Below, piece by piece: positions 9,065 through 17,764 of a stretch of DNA of 64,000 nt. Every line of letters starts with the position of its first letter. Positions within the stretch are counted from its first letter, which is position 1. Source of the stretch: Sandarakinorhabdus glacialis (GTDB taxonomy: Bacteria > Pseudomonadota > Alphaproteobacteria > Sphingomonadales > Sphingomonadaceae); assembly GCF_014643455.1 (NCBI RefSeq), contig NZ_BMJM01000007.1:363-64362 (forward strand), given 5' to 3'. A model generated the notes under the pieces. It searched no databases and was not told the DNA's origin. It saw only the letters and a list, made by a program, of their open reading frames with translations. Made by a program: the position numbers and the translations under genes.

Positions 9065-10798
9065 ATGACCGTACAAGCCGACTTTCCGGCAATGACCATC
9101 GCCGACGCCCACGCCCTGCTCACCGCCCCCGGCTCGCTCCTCGAAATGGAGACCGTCACCATCCGCGGCCTCCCCACCCGCACCTGGAAGAACGCCCCGC
9201 CCACCCTCGCCGCCGTCTTCGGCGCCGGCCGCACCCACGGCGACAAGATCTTCCTCGTCCACGAGGACGAGCGCGTCAGCTTCGAAAACTTCTCCCGCGC
9301 GGCCCTGCGCCTCGCCGCGCAATTCACCGCCGATGGCCTCCGCAAAGGCGATCGCGTGGCGATCGTCATGCGCAACCTCCCCGAATGGCCGGTCGCCTTC
9401 TTCGCCGCCAGCCTCTGCGGCGCCATCGTCACCCCCCTCAACGCCTGGTGGACCGGCGCCGAGCTCGAATACGGCCTCACCGATTCCGGCGCCTCGATCC
9501 TCGTCGTCGACAACGAACGCCTCGCCCGCATCGCCCCCCACCTCCCCGATCTCCACGACCTGACGCGCATCTACGTCGCCCGCAGCACCGAGGAACCCCA
9601 GGGCGACCCCCGCGAAATCCCGCTCGAATCGATAATCGGCACCCCGCATCACTGGGGCGACCTCGCCGACCGCCCTGCCCCCGATGTCGCCCTCGTCCCC
9701 GAAGACGACGCCACGCTCTTCTACACCAGCGGCACTACCGGCAAGCCCAAGGGCGCCCTCGGCACCCACCGCAACATCGTCTCCAACATCATGGCATCGG
9801 GTTTTGCCGCCGCGCGCAGCTACCTGCGCCGCGGCGAGACACCGCCCGCCCCCGACCCCGCCGCGCCGCAAAAGGCCCTGCTCATCAGCGTGCCGTTCTT
9901 CCACGCCACCGGCTGCCACGCCATGCTGTCGCCGGCGCTGTTCGGCGGCGTCAAACTCGTGATGATGCGCAAATGGGACGTCATGGAGGCCATGGCCCTG
10001 ATCGAACGCGAGCGCATCACCGGCTGCGGCGGCGTCCCCACCATCGCCTGGCAGATCATCGAGCACCCCGAACGCGGCCGCTTCGACCTCTCCAGCCTCG
10101 AAACCGTCAGCTACGGCGGCGCGCCCTCGGCCCCCGAACTCGTCCGCCAGATCAAGAAGGTCTTCGGCAAGGCCCAACCCGGCAACGGCTGGGGCATGAC
10201 CGAAACCAGCGCCACCTTCACCAGCCACGTTGGCGAGGACTATGAACTCCGCCCCGACAGCTGCGGACCAGCCTGCGCCGTTTGCGACCTCAAGGTCACC
10301 GATCCCGAAGGCAACATCTTGCCCGCAGGCGAAGTCGGCGAGCTCTGGGGTTTCGGCCCCAACGTCGTCAAAGGCTATTGGCGCAAGCCCGAGGCCAGCG
10401 CCGAAACCTTCGTCGACGGCTGGGTCCGCACCGGCGACCTCGCCCGCCTCGACGACGAGGGCTTCTGCTTCATCATCGACCGCGCCAAGGACATGCTCAT
10501 CCGCGGCGGCGAAAACATCTATTGCGTCGAAGTCGAAAACGCCCTCACCGAGCACCCCGCCATCATGGACGCCGCCCTCGTCGGCCGCCCCCACAAGACG
10601 CTAGGCGAGGAACCCTATGCCTTCGTCACCCTGAAACCCGGCACCACCGCCACCGAAGACGAACTCCGCACCTTCGTCGCCGCGCGTCTGGCCGCCTTCA
10701 AGGTCCCGGTAGCGATCACCTTCTCGAACGAGCCCCTCGTCCGCAACGCCAACGGCAAGATCCTGAAAACCGAACTAAAAAAGCTAGTCGGCGCCTAA
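9065..10798 (+). CDS. AMP-dependent acyl-CoA synthetase/ligase
   Basis: A 577-residue adenylate-forming enzyme that activates a carboxylic acid with ATP and joins it to CoA. Signatures: the phosphate loop LFYTSGTTGKPKGA near residue 220, NGWGMTETSATF (A5 motif), GWVRTGDLARLDDEGF with the hinge Asp, and VRNANGKILKTELKKL with the catalytic Lys near the C-terminus. This set is typical of class I acyl-CoA synthetases for medium- or long-chain or aromatic acids; substrate uncertain. Divergent from the amidohydrolase across 124 bases. Downstream lies a cluster of palindromic repeats. Confidence 0.9.
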   Translation: MTVQADFPAMTIADAHALLTAPGSLLEMETVTIRGLPTRTWKNAPPTLAAVFGAGRTHGDKIFLVHEDERVSFENFSRAALRLAAQFTADGLRKGDRVAIVMRNLPEWPVAFFAASLCGAIVTPLNAWWTGAELEYGLTDSGASILVVDNERLARIAPHLPDLHDLTRIYVARSTEEPQGDPREIPLESIIGTPHHWGDLADRPAPDVALVPEDDATLFYTSGTTGKPKGALGTHRNIVSNIMASGFAAARSYLRRGETPPAPDPAAPQKALLISVPFFHATGCHAMLSPALFGGVKLVMMRKWDVMEAMALIERERITGCGGVPTIAWQIIEHPERGRFDLSSLETVSYGGAPSAPELVRQIKKVFGKAQPGNGWGMTETSATFTSHVGEDYELRPDSCGPACAVCDLKVTDPEGNILPAGEVGELWGFGPNVVKGYWRKPEASAETFVDGWVRTGDLARLDDEGFCFIIDRAKDMLIRGGENIYCVEVENALTEHPAIMDAALVGRPHKTLGEEPYAFVTLKPGTTATEDELRTFVAARLAAFKVPVAITFSNEPLVRNANGKILKTELKKLVGA

Positions 10799-10813
10799 CC
10801 TGACAAGGACCTC

Positions 10814-10902
10814 GTCATGCTGAACTCGTTTCAGCATCCATCGCCCCACCACGCGAAAATGTGCCAACCGCACAATGGATGCTGAAACAAGTTCAGCATG
10901 AC
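10814..10902. repeat. Family B repeat pair in inverted orientation
   Basis: One copy (10814-10840, GTCATGCTGAACTCGTTTCAG...) faces a second at 10876-10902 in reverse complement, separated by 35 bases. Each copy is itself a near-palindrome (TGCTGAA...TTCAGCA). The pair can form one long stem-loop after the acyl-CoA synthetase gene. Single copies occur at 52793-52819 and 58216-58242. Confidence 0.85.
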
Positions 10903-10937
10903 GATCGGTTAGTTCAAAGGGCACCCCTCTTTTTACC

Positions 10938-10970
10938 CGTCACCCCGGCGAAGGCCGGGGCCCATCTCCC
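10938..10970. repeat. Family A palindromic repeat, copy 1
   Basis: CGTCACCCCGGCGAAGGCCGGGGCCCATCTCC core; the inner CCCCGGC-GAAG-GCCGGGG is a perfect hairpin. The same element occurs at 16187, 21712 and, as an inverted pair, 49522-49595. Confidence 0.85.
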
Positions 10971-10991
10971 ACTCCCCCCGCATAAAACCTC

Positions 10992-11936
10992 TCACGCCCT
11001 CGAATGCGCATTCCGATAAACATCCAGCAACTGCGCCGCATCCACCGCCGTATAAATCTGCGTCGAGGACAAACTGGCATGCCCCAGCAACTCCTGGATC
11101 GACCTCAAATCCGCCCCCCGCGCCAGTAAATGCGTCGCAAAACTATGCCTGAGCGCATGCGGCGTAGCACTATCCGGCAACCCCAAAGCCGGCCGCGCCG
11201 CGCGAATGGCGGCCCGCACTATCCCCGCATCCAAAGCCCCACCCCGAAGCCCCCGAAACAACGGCAAATCGCGCACCGGCGCCCAGGGCGTCAGCTTCAC
11301 ATAAGCTTCGATCGCCTCCGCCACGACCGGCAGCACCGGCACCGACCGCGTCTTGTTCCGCTTCCCCGTCACCAATATCGTCTCGCCCAAAGGCAGCACC
11401 GCCCCCGTCAACGACAGCGCCTCGGCAATCCGCAACCCGCTGCCATACAGCAGCAGCAACACCGCCGTATCCCGCGCGGCAGTCCACGGCAGCCGCGCAA
11501 TATCCCCCACCGCCGCAATCAACCCGACAGCATCCCCCGGCGAAACCGGCCGCGGCACCCGCCGCGCCAACTTCGGCGATTTCAACCCCGCCAGCCCGTC
11601 GCAAACCACCCCTTGCGTCCGCCGCGCCCAGCCGAAAAACGTGCGCAGCGCCGACACATCCCGCGCCACCGACACATTCGCCAGCCCATCCCCGCGCCGC
11701 ATCGACAGGAACGCCCGGAAATCCGCCGGCGTCATCGCCGACAGTTCGGCCGCCCCCACGATCCCGCCGACATGCGCGCTCAGGAAATCCCCGAACAATT
11801 CCATCGTCGTCTCATAAGCCCTGACCGTATGCGGCGACAGCCGGCGCGCATCCGCCAAGCTCGCCAGCCACACCCGCGTCAGGGCTGCGAGGCCGTCAGA
11901 CAATCGACTGCCCGGTCTTCGCCCAATCGTCGGCAA
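10992..11936 (-). CDS. xerC: Tyrosine recombinase XerC
   Basis: A 314-residue tyrosine recombinase that, with XerD, resolves chromosome dimers at dif. The N-terminal SAM-like core-binding domain has [13 protein letters not shown]. The catalytic domain shows the first Arg in [11 protein letters not shown], the Lys loop [10 protein letters not shown], the [12 protein letters not shown] box, and the C-terminal [12 protein letters not shown] with the nucleophile Tyr. The ending LLDVYRNAH is typical of XerC. The frame overlaps the 3' end of fsa; plausible starts are TTG at 11936 or TTG at 11903 across the fsa stop, so the start is uncertain by about 11 codons. In either case it is coupled to fsa, and I read it as the housekeeping recombinase, not an integrase. 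Confidence 0.9.
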   Translation of the reverse strand: MPTIGRRPGSRLSDGLAALTRVWLASLADARRLSPHTVRAYETTMELFGDFLSAHVGGIVGAAELSAMTPADFRAFLSMRRGDGLANVSVARDVSALRTFFGWARRTQGVVCDGLAGLKSPKLARRVPRPVSPGDAVGLIAAVGDIARLPWTAARDTAVLLLLYGSGLRIAEALSLTGAVLPLGETILVTGKRNKTRSVPVLPVVAEAIEAYVKLTPWAPVRDLPLFRGLRGGALDAGIVRAAIRAARPALGLPDSATPHALRHSFATHLLARGADLRSIQELLGHASLSSTQIYTAVDAAQLLDVYRNAHSRA

Positions 11937-12549
11937 ACGTCGCCAGCCCCTTGTCGGTCAACGGATGCAGCGCCAGCGCCCGGATCACCGAAGGCGGCAT
12001 CGTCGCCACATCGGCCCCCAGCTTCGCTGCCTGCAACACATGGACAGGGTGCCGAACCGAGGCCACCAGGATCTCGGTATCGAAGGCATAATTGTCGTAG
12101 ATGATCTTGATATCCTCGATCAGCGCCATGCCATCGTAGCCGATATCATCGAGCCGCCCGACGAACGGCGAGATGAACGCCGCCCCCGCCTTCGCCGCCA
12201 GCAACGCCTGGTTCGCCGAAAAACACAGCGTCACATTGACCATCACGCCGTCGTCGGCCAACGCCTTGCACGCCGTCAGCCCGTCCATCGTCAACGGCAG
12301 CTTGATACAGATATTTTCGCCCAGCTTGCGCAACACCGCCGCCTCACGCAGCATCTCCGCCGTCGTCGACGCCACTACCTCCGCAGAAACCGGCCCTGGC
12401 GTCAGCTGCGCAATCTCCCGGATAACCTCCAGAAAATTGCGCCCCGACTTGTGGATCAGCGACGGATTCGTCGTCACCCCATCAAGCAAGCCGGTGGCTG
12501 CCAAAGCAGCAATCTCGGCAGTATCGGCAGTATCAGCAAAAAACTTCAT
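11896..12549 (-). CDS. fsa: Fructose-6-phosphate aldolase / transaldolase-like protein
   Basis: A 217-residue protein of the short transaldolase family (TalC/FSA, usually 214-220 residues), beginning [13 protein letters not shown]. The Schiff-base Lys is in [17 protein letters not shown] is the conserved first loop, and [14 protein letters not shown] and [13 protein letters not shown] are barrel strands and loops. It either cleaves fructose-6-phosphate or acts as a transaldolase in the pentose phosphate pathway; sequence alone does not decide. The ATG at 12549 fits the family start exactly. It precedes and overlaps xerC. In many alphaproteobacteria fsa and xerC lie next to priA; here the upstream neighbour is the IS-flanked island instead. 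Confidence 0.92.
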   Translation of the reverse strand: MKFFADTADTAEIAALAATGLLDGVTTNPSLIHKSGRNFLEVIREIAQLTPGPVSAEVVASTTAEMLREAAVLRKLGENICIKLPLTMDGLTACKALADDGVMVNVTLCFSANQALLAAKAGAAFISPFVGRLDDIGYDGMALIEDIKIIYDNYAFDTEILVASVRHPVHVLQAAKLGADVATMPPSVIRALALHPLTDKGLATFADDWAKTGQSIV

Positions 12550-12619
12550 CGGTAGCGGCCTCTTATGAACAGCCACCCCTTACCCGAACTCCCACCCGTC
12601 AGGGAACCGTCAACCGCAC

Positions 12620-13020
12620 TTGGCGCAGCTTTCGTCCATCCCAATTCCCGCAAGAAAATCGCTGCTTTCCCGATGCGGCACGTGGCGCTTGGTCCATGCC
12701 GCCGACATCCAGGACGGTGAGGGGGCCGCCGATGTGCTGAAAGCGTTATACTTTGTCTTCCCGTGGCTGCGGCATGTCGTTGCCGATGGCAACTATGTTC
12801 GCAGCAAGCTCAGGGACGCGCTGGCGGCCATGGGCAAATGGACCCTCGAGATTATCAAGAAGTCCGATACCGCAAAAACTTCAAGCCGCTGCCGCCGATT
12901 GGCCAAAGACCGAAAGGCAGCCATCGCCTCATCGACCGCATCGGCTCACATCGCGTCTATCCGAATGCTTACCCATCAGTCCGCAAAATGCGGTTTCGCT
13001 TAAAACAGTTTTGAATCAAC
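12620..13020 (+). pseudogene. IS5-family transposase 3' end, decayed (left copy)
   Basis: In one frame LVHAADIQDGEGAADVLKAL, FPWLRHVVADGNYVRSKLRDAL and MGKWTLEIIKKSDTAK match the DDE domain of IS5-type transposases, then it jumps directly to RCRRLAKDRKAAIASSTA. About 43 bases present in the right copy (14440-14700) are deleted at this jump, removing the stretch that normally links the two parts. No N-terminal half is present. The two copies lie in the same orientation on either side of the formaldehyde dehydrogenase gene, and their ends (TTAAAACA...TTTGAA-CAA) also align. Confidence 0.75.
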
Positions 13021-13191
13021 CTATAGCACCAATTAACTACACCAAGTCGGCAAGTTCAGCTACGATTGGCGACCCCAAATGCTCCGTCCGATGAATAATC
13101 CGGGCTAGTTCTATCGGAAATTTGCGGTGCGGCGGGAACTTTCAAGGGCCCCAAGGATTTCCGTTATATAGCTACATTGGAGACTAGGACA

Positions 13192-14331
13192 ATGAAAGCC
13201 GTAGTATATAATGGCCCTCGCGATGTCAGTGTCAGCAACGTCGACGATGCTCGGATCGAAAAGCCGACGGATGTCATAATTCGTATCACCACCACAAACA
13301 TTTGCGGTTCGGACCTGCACATGTACGAGGGTCGAACCAACTTCGAGAAGGGCAGCGTTTTCGGACATGAAAACCTCGGCGTAGTCGTTGAGGTCGGCGC
13401 CGGCGTTGACCGGGTAAAGAAGGGCGATCGGGTCTGTGTGCCTTTCAATGTTGCCTGCGGCTTTTGCGAAAACTGCGAAAAAGGACTTACAGGCTATTGT
13501 CTGACCTGTAATCCGGGGACAGCGGGTGCAGCCTATGGCTTTGCCGGCATGGGACCTTTCCGTGGTGGCCAAGCGGAATTGCTGCGTGTGCCCTATGCCG
13601 ATTTCAACTGCTTGGTGTTGCCCGATGACGCGGTGGCGAAAGAGGACGACTATGTAATGTTGTCTGACATTTTTCCAACTGGCTGGCACGCGACAGAGCT
13701 GGCGGGGCTGCTGCCCGGTGAATCCGTGGCGATCTACGGTGCGGGGCCGGTTGGGCTGATGGCCGCCCATTCGGCAATGATCAAGGGCGCTTCTCAAGTA
13801 TTTGTGGTTGACTCTCACGATGACCGACTGAAGCTTGCCAAGTCGTTAGGGGCCATACCGATCGACATGCGAAAGTCCGACCCTGTCGAGCAAATACTGG
13901 CACATACCAATGGTCTGGGAACCGACCGCGGCTGTGAGTGCGTCGGCTACCAATGCTGCGACCGGCACGGCCACGAGAGCAACAACTACACGATGAACTG
14001 CTTGGTTGGCAGCACCAAGGCAGCCGGTGGTATAGGCGTGGTAGGGGTATTTATTCCGGAAGACCCCAATGCAAAGGATGAGTTAGCGAAGCAGGGCAAG
14101 ATGGCCTTCGACTTCGGGGCGTTCTGGTTCAAGGGTCAGCAGATCCGTACCGGCCAGTGCAACGTGAAAACCTACAACCGGCGGCTTATGAACTTGATTC
14201 ACATGGGCCGCGCCGAGCCGTCCAAAATCATATCCCATCGGCTGCCGCTCGAAGAAGCGCCAAACGCTTTCAAACACTTCAACGCTCGCGACAACGGCTG
14301 GACAAAGGTTGTGCTCAAATCAGCTGCCTAA
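13192..14331 (+). CDS. Glutathione-independent formaldehyde dehydrogenase-like zinc alcohol dehydrogenase
   Basis: A 379-residue zinc-dependent medium-chain dehydrogenase. TTNICGSDLHMYEGRTN carries the catalytic zinc Cys, FGHENLGVV the His-Glu pair, and NVACGFCENCEKGLTGYC the structural zinc cysteines. The Rossmann loop is YGAGPVGLMAA. The segments PFNVACG, AGAAYGFAGMGPFRGGQAE and SDIFPTGWHA closely follow the Pseudomonas putida-type NAD-dependent, glutathione-independent formaldehyde dehydrogenase family. It oxidises formaldehyde or a related aldehyde or alcohol. The ATG at 13192 follows AGGA; a TTG 15 bases upstream is weaker. Base composition and third-position use are clearly less GC-rich than in neighbours, and degenerate transposase copies flank it, so it was probably acquired. 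Confidence 0.85.
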   Translation: MKAVVYNGPRDVSVSNVDDARIEKPTDVIIRITTTNICGSDLHMYEGRTNFEKGSVFGHENLGVVVEVGAGVDRVKKGDRVCVPFNVACGFCENCEKGLTGYCLTCNPGTAGAAYGFAGMGPFRGGQAELLRVPYADFNCLVLPDDAVAKEDDYVMLSDIFPTGWHATELAGLLPGESVAIYGAGPVGLMAAHSAMIKGASQVFVVDSHDDRLKLAKSLGAIPIDMRKSDPVEQILAHTNGLGTDRGCECVGYQCCDRHGHESNNYTMNCLVGSTKAAGGIGVVGVFIPEDPNAKDELAKQGKMAFDFGAFWFKGQQIRTGQCNVKTYNRRLMNLIHMGRAEPSKIISHRLPLEEAPNAFKHFNARDNGWTKVVLKSAA

Positions 14332-14339
14332 GAAGCTAA

Positions 14340-14700
14340 TCCGACATTCGTCGGGCAATACCAGTATCTTGTGGTTACACCGTCGTTGCAACGAGACGGA
14401 TTGAGCGATGAGATCCACTGGCATTGCCCGGCGGACATAGCCGGGGAGGCACTGGCGCCAATGGGCAAACGGACCCTTGAGATCATCAGGCGGTCCAATA
14501 CCGCAAAAGGCTTCAAGCTCCTGCCCGCAGATGGTTGGCTATCAAACGTGATTTGGTTCGGCCGCTGCTGCCGATTGACCAAAGACTGGAGACAGCCATC
14601 GCCTCATCGACCGCACGGGCTTGTATCGGGTGTGTCCGCAGGTCCACACGCCGAACCGCAAATACTGCTTCGATTTAAAACACCTTTGAACCAAACTTTT
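14340..14700 (+). pseudogene. IS5-family transposase 3' end, decayed (right copy)
   Basis: LAPMGKRTLEIIRRSNTAKGFKLLP and, further on, FGRCCRLTKDW correspond to the C-terminal part of an IS5-type transposase. The frame is lost after KDW, where the +1 frame carries the remaining homology. Aligned with the left copy at 12830-13020 it is similar over about 190 bases, but it keeps the roughly 43 bases deleted there. It starts 8 bases after the stop of the formaldehyde dehydrogenase gene. Not functional. Confidence 0.7.
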
Positions 14701-14758
14701 AGACTCTGCGCGGATGTTGGTACCGGTACTTTTCCAAGTCACGCCATTGTGGGTCCCC

Positions 14759-16132
14759 TCAAGCCGACCGAAGCACCCAGTCAAAATCCAGCGGCGTAAT
14801 CACCGCATTATACCGCTCCTGCTCCACCCGCTTCACCGTCGCAAACATCTCCGCCGCCCGCCCGCCCCAATAATCCGCCAGCACCCGCGACCCCTCGAAC
14901 AATGCCAGCGCATGCGACCAATCCGTCGGCAACCGCTCCCCCGTCGTCTCTCCGTCCCCGGTCACCGGCGGCCCCGGATCGATCTCGTGCGTCAATCCAT
15001 GATGCACCCCCGCCAGCACCGCCGCGACGGCGAGATACGGGTTGGCATCCGCCCCCGACAGCCGGTGCTCGAGGTGCCGCGACGCCGGCGGCCCCGCCGG
15101 AATCCGCAGCGGCACGGTGCGGTTGTTCACCCCCCACCCGGCCCGCACCGGCGCATAGCTGTTCGGGCGAAACCGCCGGTAACTGTTCGCATTGGGCGCA
15201 AACACCGCGATCGACCCCGGCATCAAGTTCGCCGCCCCGCCGATCGCAAACCCCAGCGCCGCCGACCCCGCCGGATCCGCGCTGGCAAAGATATTCCGCC
15301 CCTTCTTGTCGTTCACCGAGACATGGACATGCAGCCCCGACCCCGAAAGCTCGGCGAACGGCTTGGCCATGAACGTCGCCGTCCGCCGGTGCCGGTCCGC
15401 CACGCCCTTGGCCGCGCGCTTGAAGCGCACCGCATCATCCGCCGCCCCCAGCGCATCGGGCTTGTGCGCCAGCGTCATCTCATACTGCCCCGGCGCATAT
15501 TCGCCGATCGCCGCCCCCGTCGGCAGCCCCAGCGCATCGCACGCCGCCCACAAATCGCGCAGGTAATCGCCATCGAGATCGACGCTATCGAGCCCATAGA
15601 CCTGCCGGTGCAGCGGCGCCCGCCCCTCGCTGGTCCGCGCCAGCCGAATGCCGCCATCCCGCCCCCGCCGCGCATCGACGAGATAAAATTCCAGCTCGCA
15701 AGCCACCACCGGCACCAGCCCGTCGGCGGTAAACCGCTCGATGACATTCATCAGCACCCGCCGCGGATCGAGGTCGCACGGCGCCCCGCTCAACTCGAAC
15801 ATCGACAACATGACTTCGGCGCTGTCGTCGCCCAACCAGGTCGCCGGCTTCAACGTCCCCGCCACCGGCCAGCCGACCCGGTCGGCATCGCCGTCCTCCC
15901 ACACCATCCCCGATTCCTCGACATCGAGGCCCGTTATATCGGCCACCAGCAACGACCCCGGCAGATACCGCCCCTGCTCGAACGCCGACAGGAATTCATG
16001 CGCGCGCAATCGCTTCCCGCGCGGCACGCCCGCCAGATTGGTATAATAAACGTCGAGAAATTCGATGCCCGGATGCGCGGCGACAAACCCCGCAAGTTCG
16101 GCAACATCGGCAGCGCCAGCAGGTCGTTTCAT
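14759..16132 (-). CDS. Glutamine synthetase family protein, PuuA-like (gamma-glutamylputrescine synthetase type)
   Basis: A 457-residue protein of the glutamine synthetase fold that joins glutamate to an amine using ATP. Motifs: VACELEFYLV (metal Glu), YAPGQYEMTLAHKPDAL, the ATP-site segment RTATFMAKPFAELSGSGLHVHVS, and the catalytic loop region SYRRFRPNSYAP with NNRTVPLRIP. The N-terminal FLDVYYTNLAGVPRGKRL and the length fit the PuuA/GlnT-type subfamily and not GlnA. A role in polyamine or other amine breakdown by gamma-glutamylation is likely, but no PuuB/C/D genes are adjacent. A candidate partner FAD oxidase lies at 32156. The gene borders the IS island. Confidence 0.85.
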   Translation of the reverse strand: MKRPAGAADVAELAGFVAAHPGIEFLDVYYTNLAGVPRGKRLRAHEFLSAFEQGRYLPGSLLVADITGLDVEESGMVWEDGDADRVGWPVAGTLKPATWLGDDSAEVMLSMFELSGAPCDLDPRRVLMNVIERFTADGLVPVVACELEFYLVDARRGRDGGIRLARTSEGRAPLHRQVYGLDSVDLDGDYLRDLWAACDALGLPTGAAIGEYAPGQYEMTLAHKPDALGAADDAVRFKRAAKGVADRHRRTATFMAKPFAELSGSGLHVHVSVNDKKGRNIFASADPAGSAALGFAIGGAANLMPGSIAVFAPNANSYRRFRPNSYAPVRAGWGVNNRTVPLRIPAGPPASRHLEHRLSGADANPYLAVAAVLAGVHHGLTHEIDPGPPVTGDGETTGERLPTDWSHALALFEGSRVLADYWGGRAAEMFATVKRVEQERYNAVITPLDFDWVLRSA

Positions 16133-16186
16133 CCACGGCGACTACCGCGAACGGCGCCTTTCACGCAAGTACGACCCACTTCCTTT

Positions 16187-16220
16187 CGTCACCCCGGCGA
16201 AGGCCGGGGCCCATCTCCCC
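16187..16220. repeat. Family A palindromic repeat, copy 2
   Basis: The same CCCCGGCGAAGGCCGGGG core and CCCATCTCC tail as at 10938, lying between the 26-codon gene and the start of the glutamine synthetase gene. Confidence 0.85.
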
Positions 16221-16249
16221 GCCCTAACCAGCAAAAGCCTGTCACCGCC

Positions 16250-16330
16250 TCAACGAAACACGAACAGATAAAGCAGGATGATAATCGGGACCGGAACCCC
16301 GACCGCCCACAGCAAGCAACCCTTGCCCAT
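16250..16330 (-). CDS. 26-residue single-pass membrane microprotein
   Basis: ATG at 16330, TGA at 16250-16252. The peptide starts MGKGCLLWAVGVP and ends with a purely hydrophobic run to FVFR, giving one transmembrane helix with a short N-terminal head and a terminal Arg. AAGGA lies 7 bases before the ATG, a good ribosome-binding site, and codon third positions are mostly G/C. It sits in an otherwise empty 406-base gap. I do not know a function; short MGKG-type hydrophobic proteins may be small membrane-protein regulators. It could be chance, but the combination of start, binding site and clean hydrophobic helix argues for a real gene. Confidence 0.55.
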   Translation of the reverse strand: MGKGCLLWAVGVPVPIIILLYLFVFR

Positions 16331-16538
16331 CGAAAAATCCTTGTATCGTCACGGACATAACAACAATCCTAGGGTCCTCCAGTTCCCCAAGCCTTTCGTC
16401 ATGCCCGCAAACACCCCCCCGACGATCCGCCGACCGCGCGCGAATAAACCCCCATTAACCGCTATTTACCAATTCTTAACATAGTCATTCATCGGAATCG
16501 TGCTACCCCCGTAACAGAAATTCAAACGGGGTTCAGCA

Positions 16539-17276
16539 ATGTCAAATCGTCTCATCGCTCTGGCGATCGCCGTTCCGGCGCTCGCCGCTCCGGCAAATGC
16601 CACCACCTGGGCCTTCGGCGGCAGTAACGCCCAGCTCGCCTCGCTCGCCGTTTCCGTACCCAGCGTCGCCACCCTCACCGTCACGGCACTGGGCTTCACC
16701 CCACAGCCATCGGCGCTGACCAACCTGTCGCAGCTCACGCCGGGCCGCACGATCGATCGCATCTCCGGCAGCATCGGCGTCACCGGCGGTGCCAATTCGC
16801 AGCTCGATACCAACGCCACCCGCGGCGCCCCACGCGAAGCCTTTCTCATCAGCTCGACCAGCTTCCTCAAGATCACCGGCCTCAAGCTGTCGGTCGTCGA
16901 TCTCAACGATACGCTGCAGATCTACGGCGTCGGTGCCGGCGGCGCGCTGACCTCACTCGGCTTCAACGGCACCATCGCCTCGGGCTTCGGCGGCCTTGCC
17001 GGCTTTGCCAACACCGGCACCATCACCAACAATGTCGGCGGCACCACCCAGTTGACCTTCAACTCGCCGCTTGAAGCCTATTCGAAGTTCCTGTTCACCA
17101 CCCGCGTCGGCGGCGACGTGACATACGGCGGCGACAAGGGCCAGGGCTATCGCCTCGATACGCTGTCCGCCAACGCCGTGCCCGAACCTGCCGCCTGGGC
17201 GATGCTCATCGCCGGCTTCGGCCTCGTCGGCACCTCGATGCGCCGCAACCGCCGCATCGCGGTCGTTGCCGCCTAG
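16539..17276 (+). CDS. PEP-CTERM (PEPxA) sorting-domain protein
   Basis: A 245-residue exported protein. It has an N-terminal signal peptide (MSNRLIALAIAVPALAAPANA), a middle rich in Gly, Thr, Ser and Asn with beta-strand pattern and no recognised enzyme domain, and a C-terminal sorting signal VPEPAAWAMLIAGFGLVG followed by an Arg cluster (RRNRR). This is the PEPxA variant common in sphingomonads: PEP motif, hydrophobic helix, basic tail. Such proteins are processed by an exosortase and tied to the cell surface or exopolysaccharide; no exosortase gene is in this window. GGGG lies 8 bases upstream of the ATG. Its TAG overlaps the stop codon of the convergent gene. Confidence 0.9.
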   Translation: MSNRLIALAIAVPALAAPANATTWAFGGSNAQLASLAVSVPSVATLTVTALGFTPQPSALTNLSQLTPGRTIDRISGSIGVTGGANSQLDTNATRGAPREAFLISSTSFLKITGLKLSVVDLNDTLQIYGVGAGGALTSLGFNGTIASGFGGLAGFANTGTITNNVGGTTQLTFNSPLEAYSKFLFTTRVGGDVTYGGDKGQGYRLDTLSANAVPEPAAWAMLIAGFGLVGTSMRRNRRIAVVAA

Positions 17277-17764
17277 GTCCAGCGCCCGAACGGAATCACC
17301 CCGGCATAATCGGCAAGCGCCGGTTTGCCGGGGATTTCGCGTCCCTCGCGCAGCATATAGGCATCGGCGACGATGCACGCCTGCTGCTCGATACCATAGC
17401 CCCCGAACGCCTTGCCCGGCACCAGCCGATAGCCATAGCGCGCCATCGGCGGGCGCCGCAGGATCAAATTGATGCCCTGCTGCCGCTGCCAGACATGCAC
17501 CATCTCGTGGACGAAATGCGCCCGCATCCCGAGCGCCTGCGCGGTATAATCGGCGCACCAGTCAAAGCCATTGGGATGGCACCAGATATGGCCGTCGGGC
17601 GCCATCGTCACCCACCACGGGTGAAACGCCCAGAATTTCTGCGCGCGCACTGTCACCGCATCGGGGTCCAGCGTCTCGCCGAACACCGACGCCGCCAGCG
17701 CCCGCTCCCCTGGCGTCAACGCCCGGATCGGTGGCCGCACTTCGCTCTCGTCAGTGTGCGCCAT
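17273..17764 (-). CDS. Vgr-related hypothetical protein with an HExxH metal site
   Basis: A 163-residue cytoplasmic protein without signal peptide. The recognisable part is FVHEMVHVWQRQ near residue 95, an HExxH zinc-binding motif of the kind seen in small peptidase-like proteins that sphingomonad genomes usually label vgr related protein. Two Trp-rich segments (WAFHPWWVTM and HIWCHPNGFDWCADY) precede it. Enzymatic activity is unproven. The ATG at 17764 lies 11 bases inside the PCuAC gene, whose stop is at 17751, so the two are coupled. Its TAG and the TAG of the convergent PEP-CTERM gene share one CTAG at 17273-17276. Confidence 0.6.
   Translation of the reverse strand: MAHTDESEVRPPIRALTPGERALAASVFGETLDPDAVTVRAQKFWAFHPWWVTMAPDGHIWCHPNGFDWCADYTAQALGMRAHFVHEMVHVWQRQQGINLILRRPPMARYGYRLVPGKAFGGYGIEQQACIVADAYMLREGREIPGKPALADYAGVIPFGRWT

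Noticed and set aside
8996-10594. 532-codon open frame opposite the acyl-CoA synthetase
   Set aside because: Gly/Ala/Asp-rich product without domains; the opposite strand carries a complete adenylate-forming enzyme.
10814-10970. Repeat cluster considered as a CRISPR array
   Set aside because: Only two inverted copies of one family and one of another; no regular spacing, and no cas genes anywhere in the window.
10992-11936. Tyrosine recombinase considered as a phage or island integrase for the neighbouring island
   Set aside because: Length, motifs and coupling to fsa match housekeeping XerC; no attachment repeats or phage genes were found.
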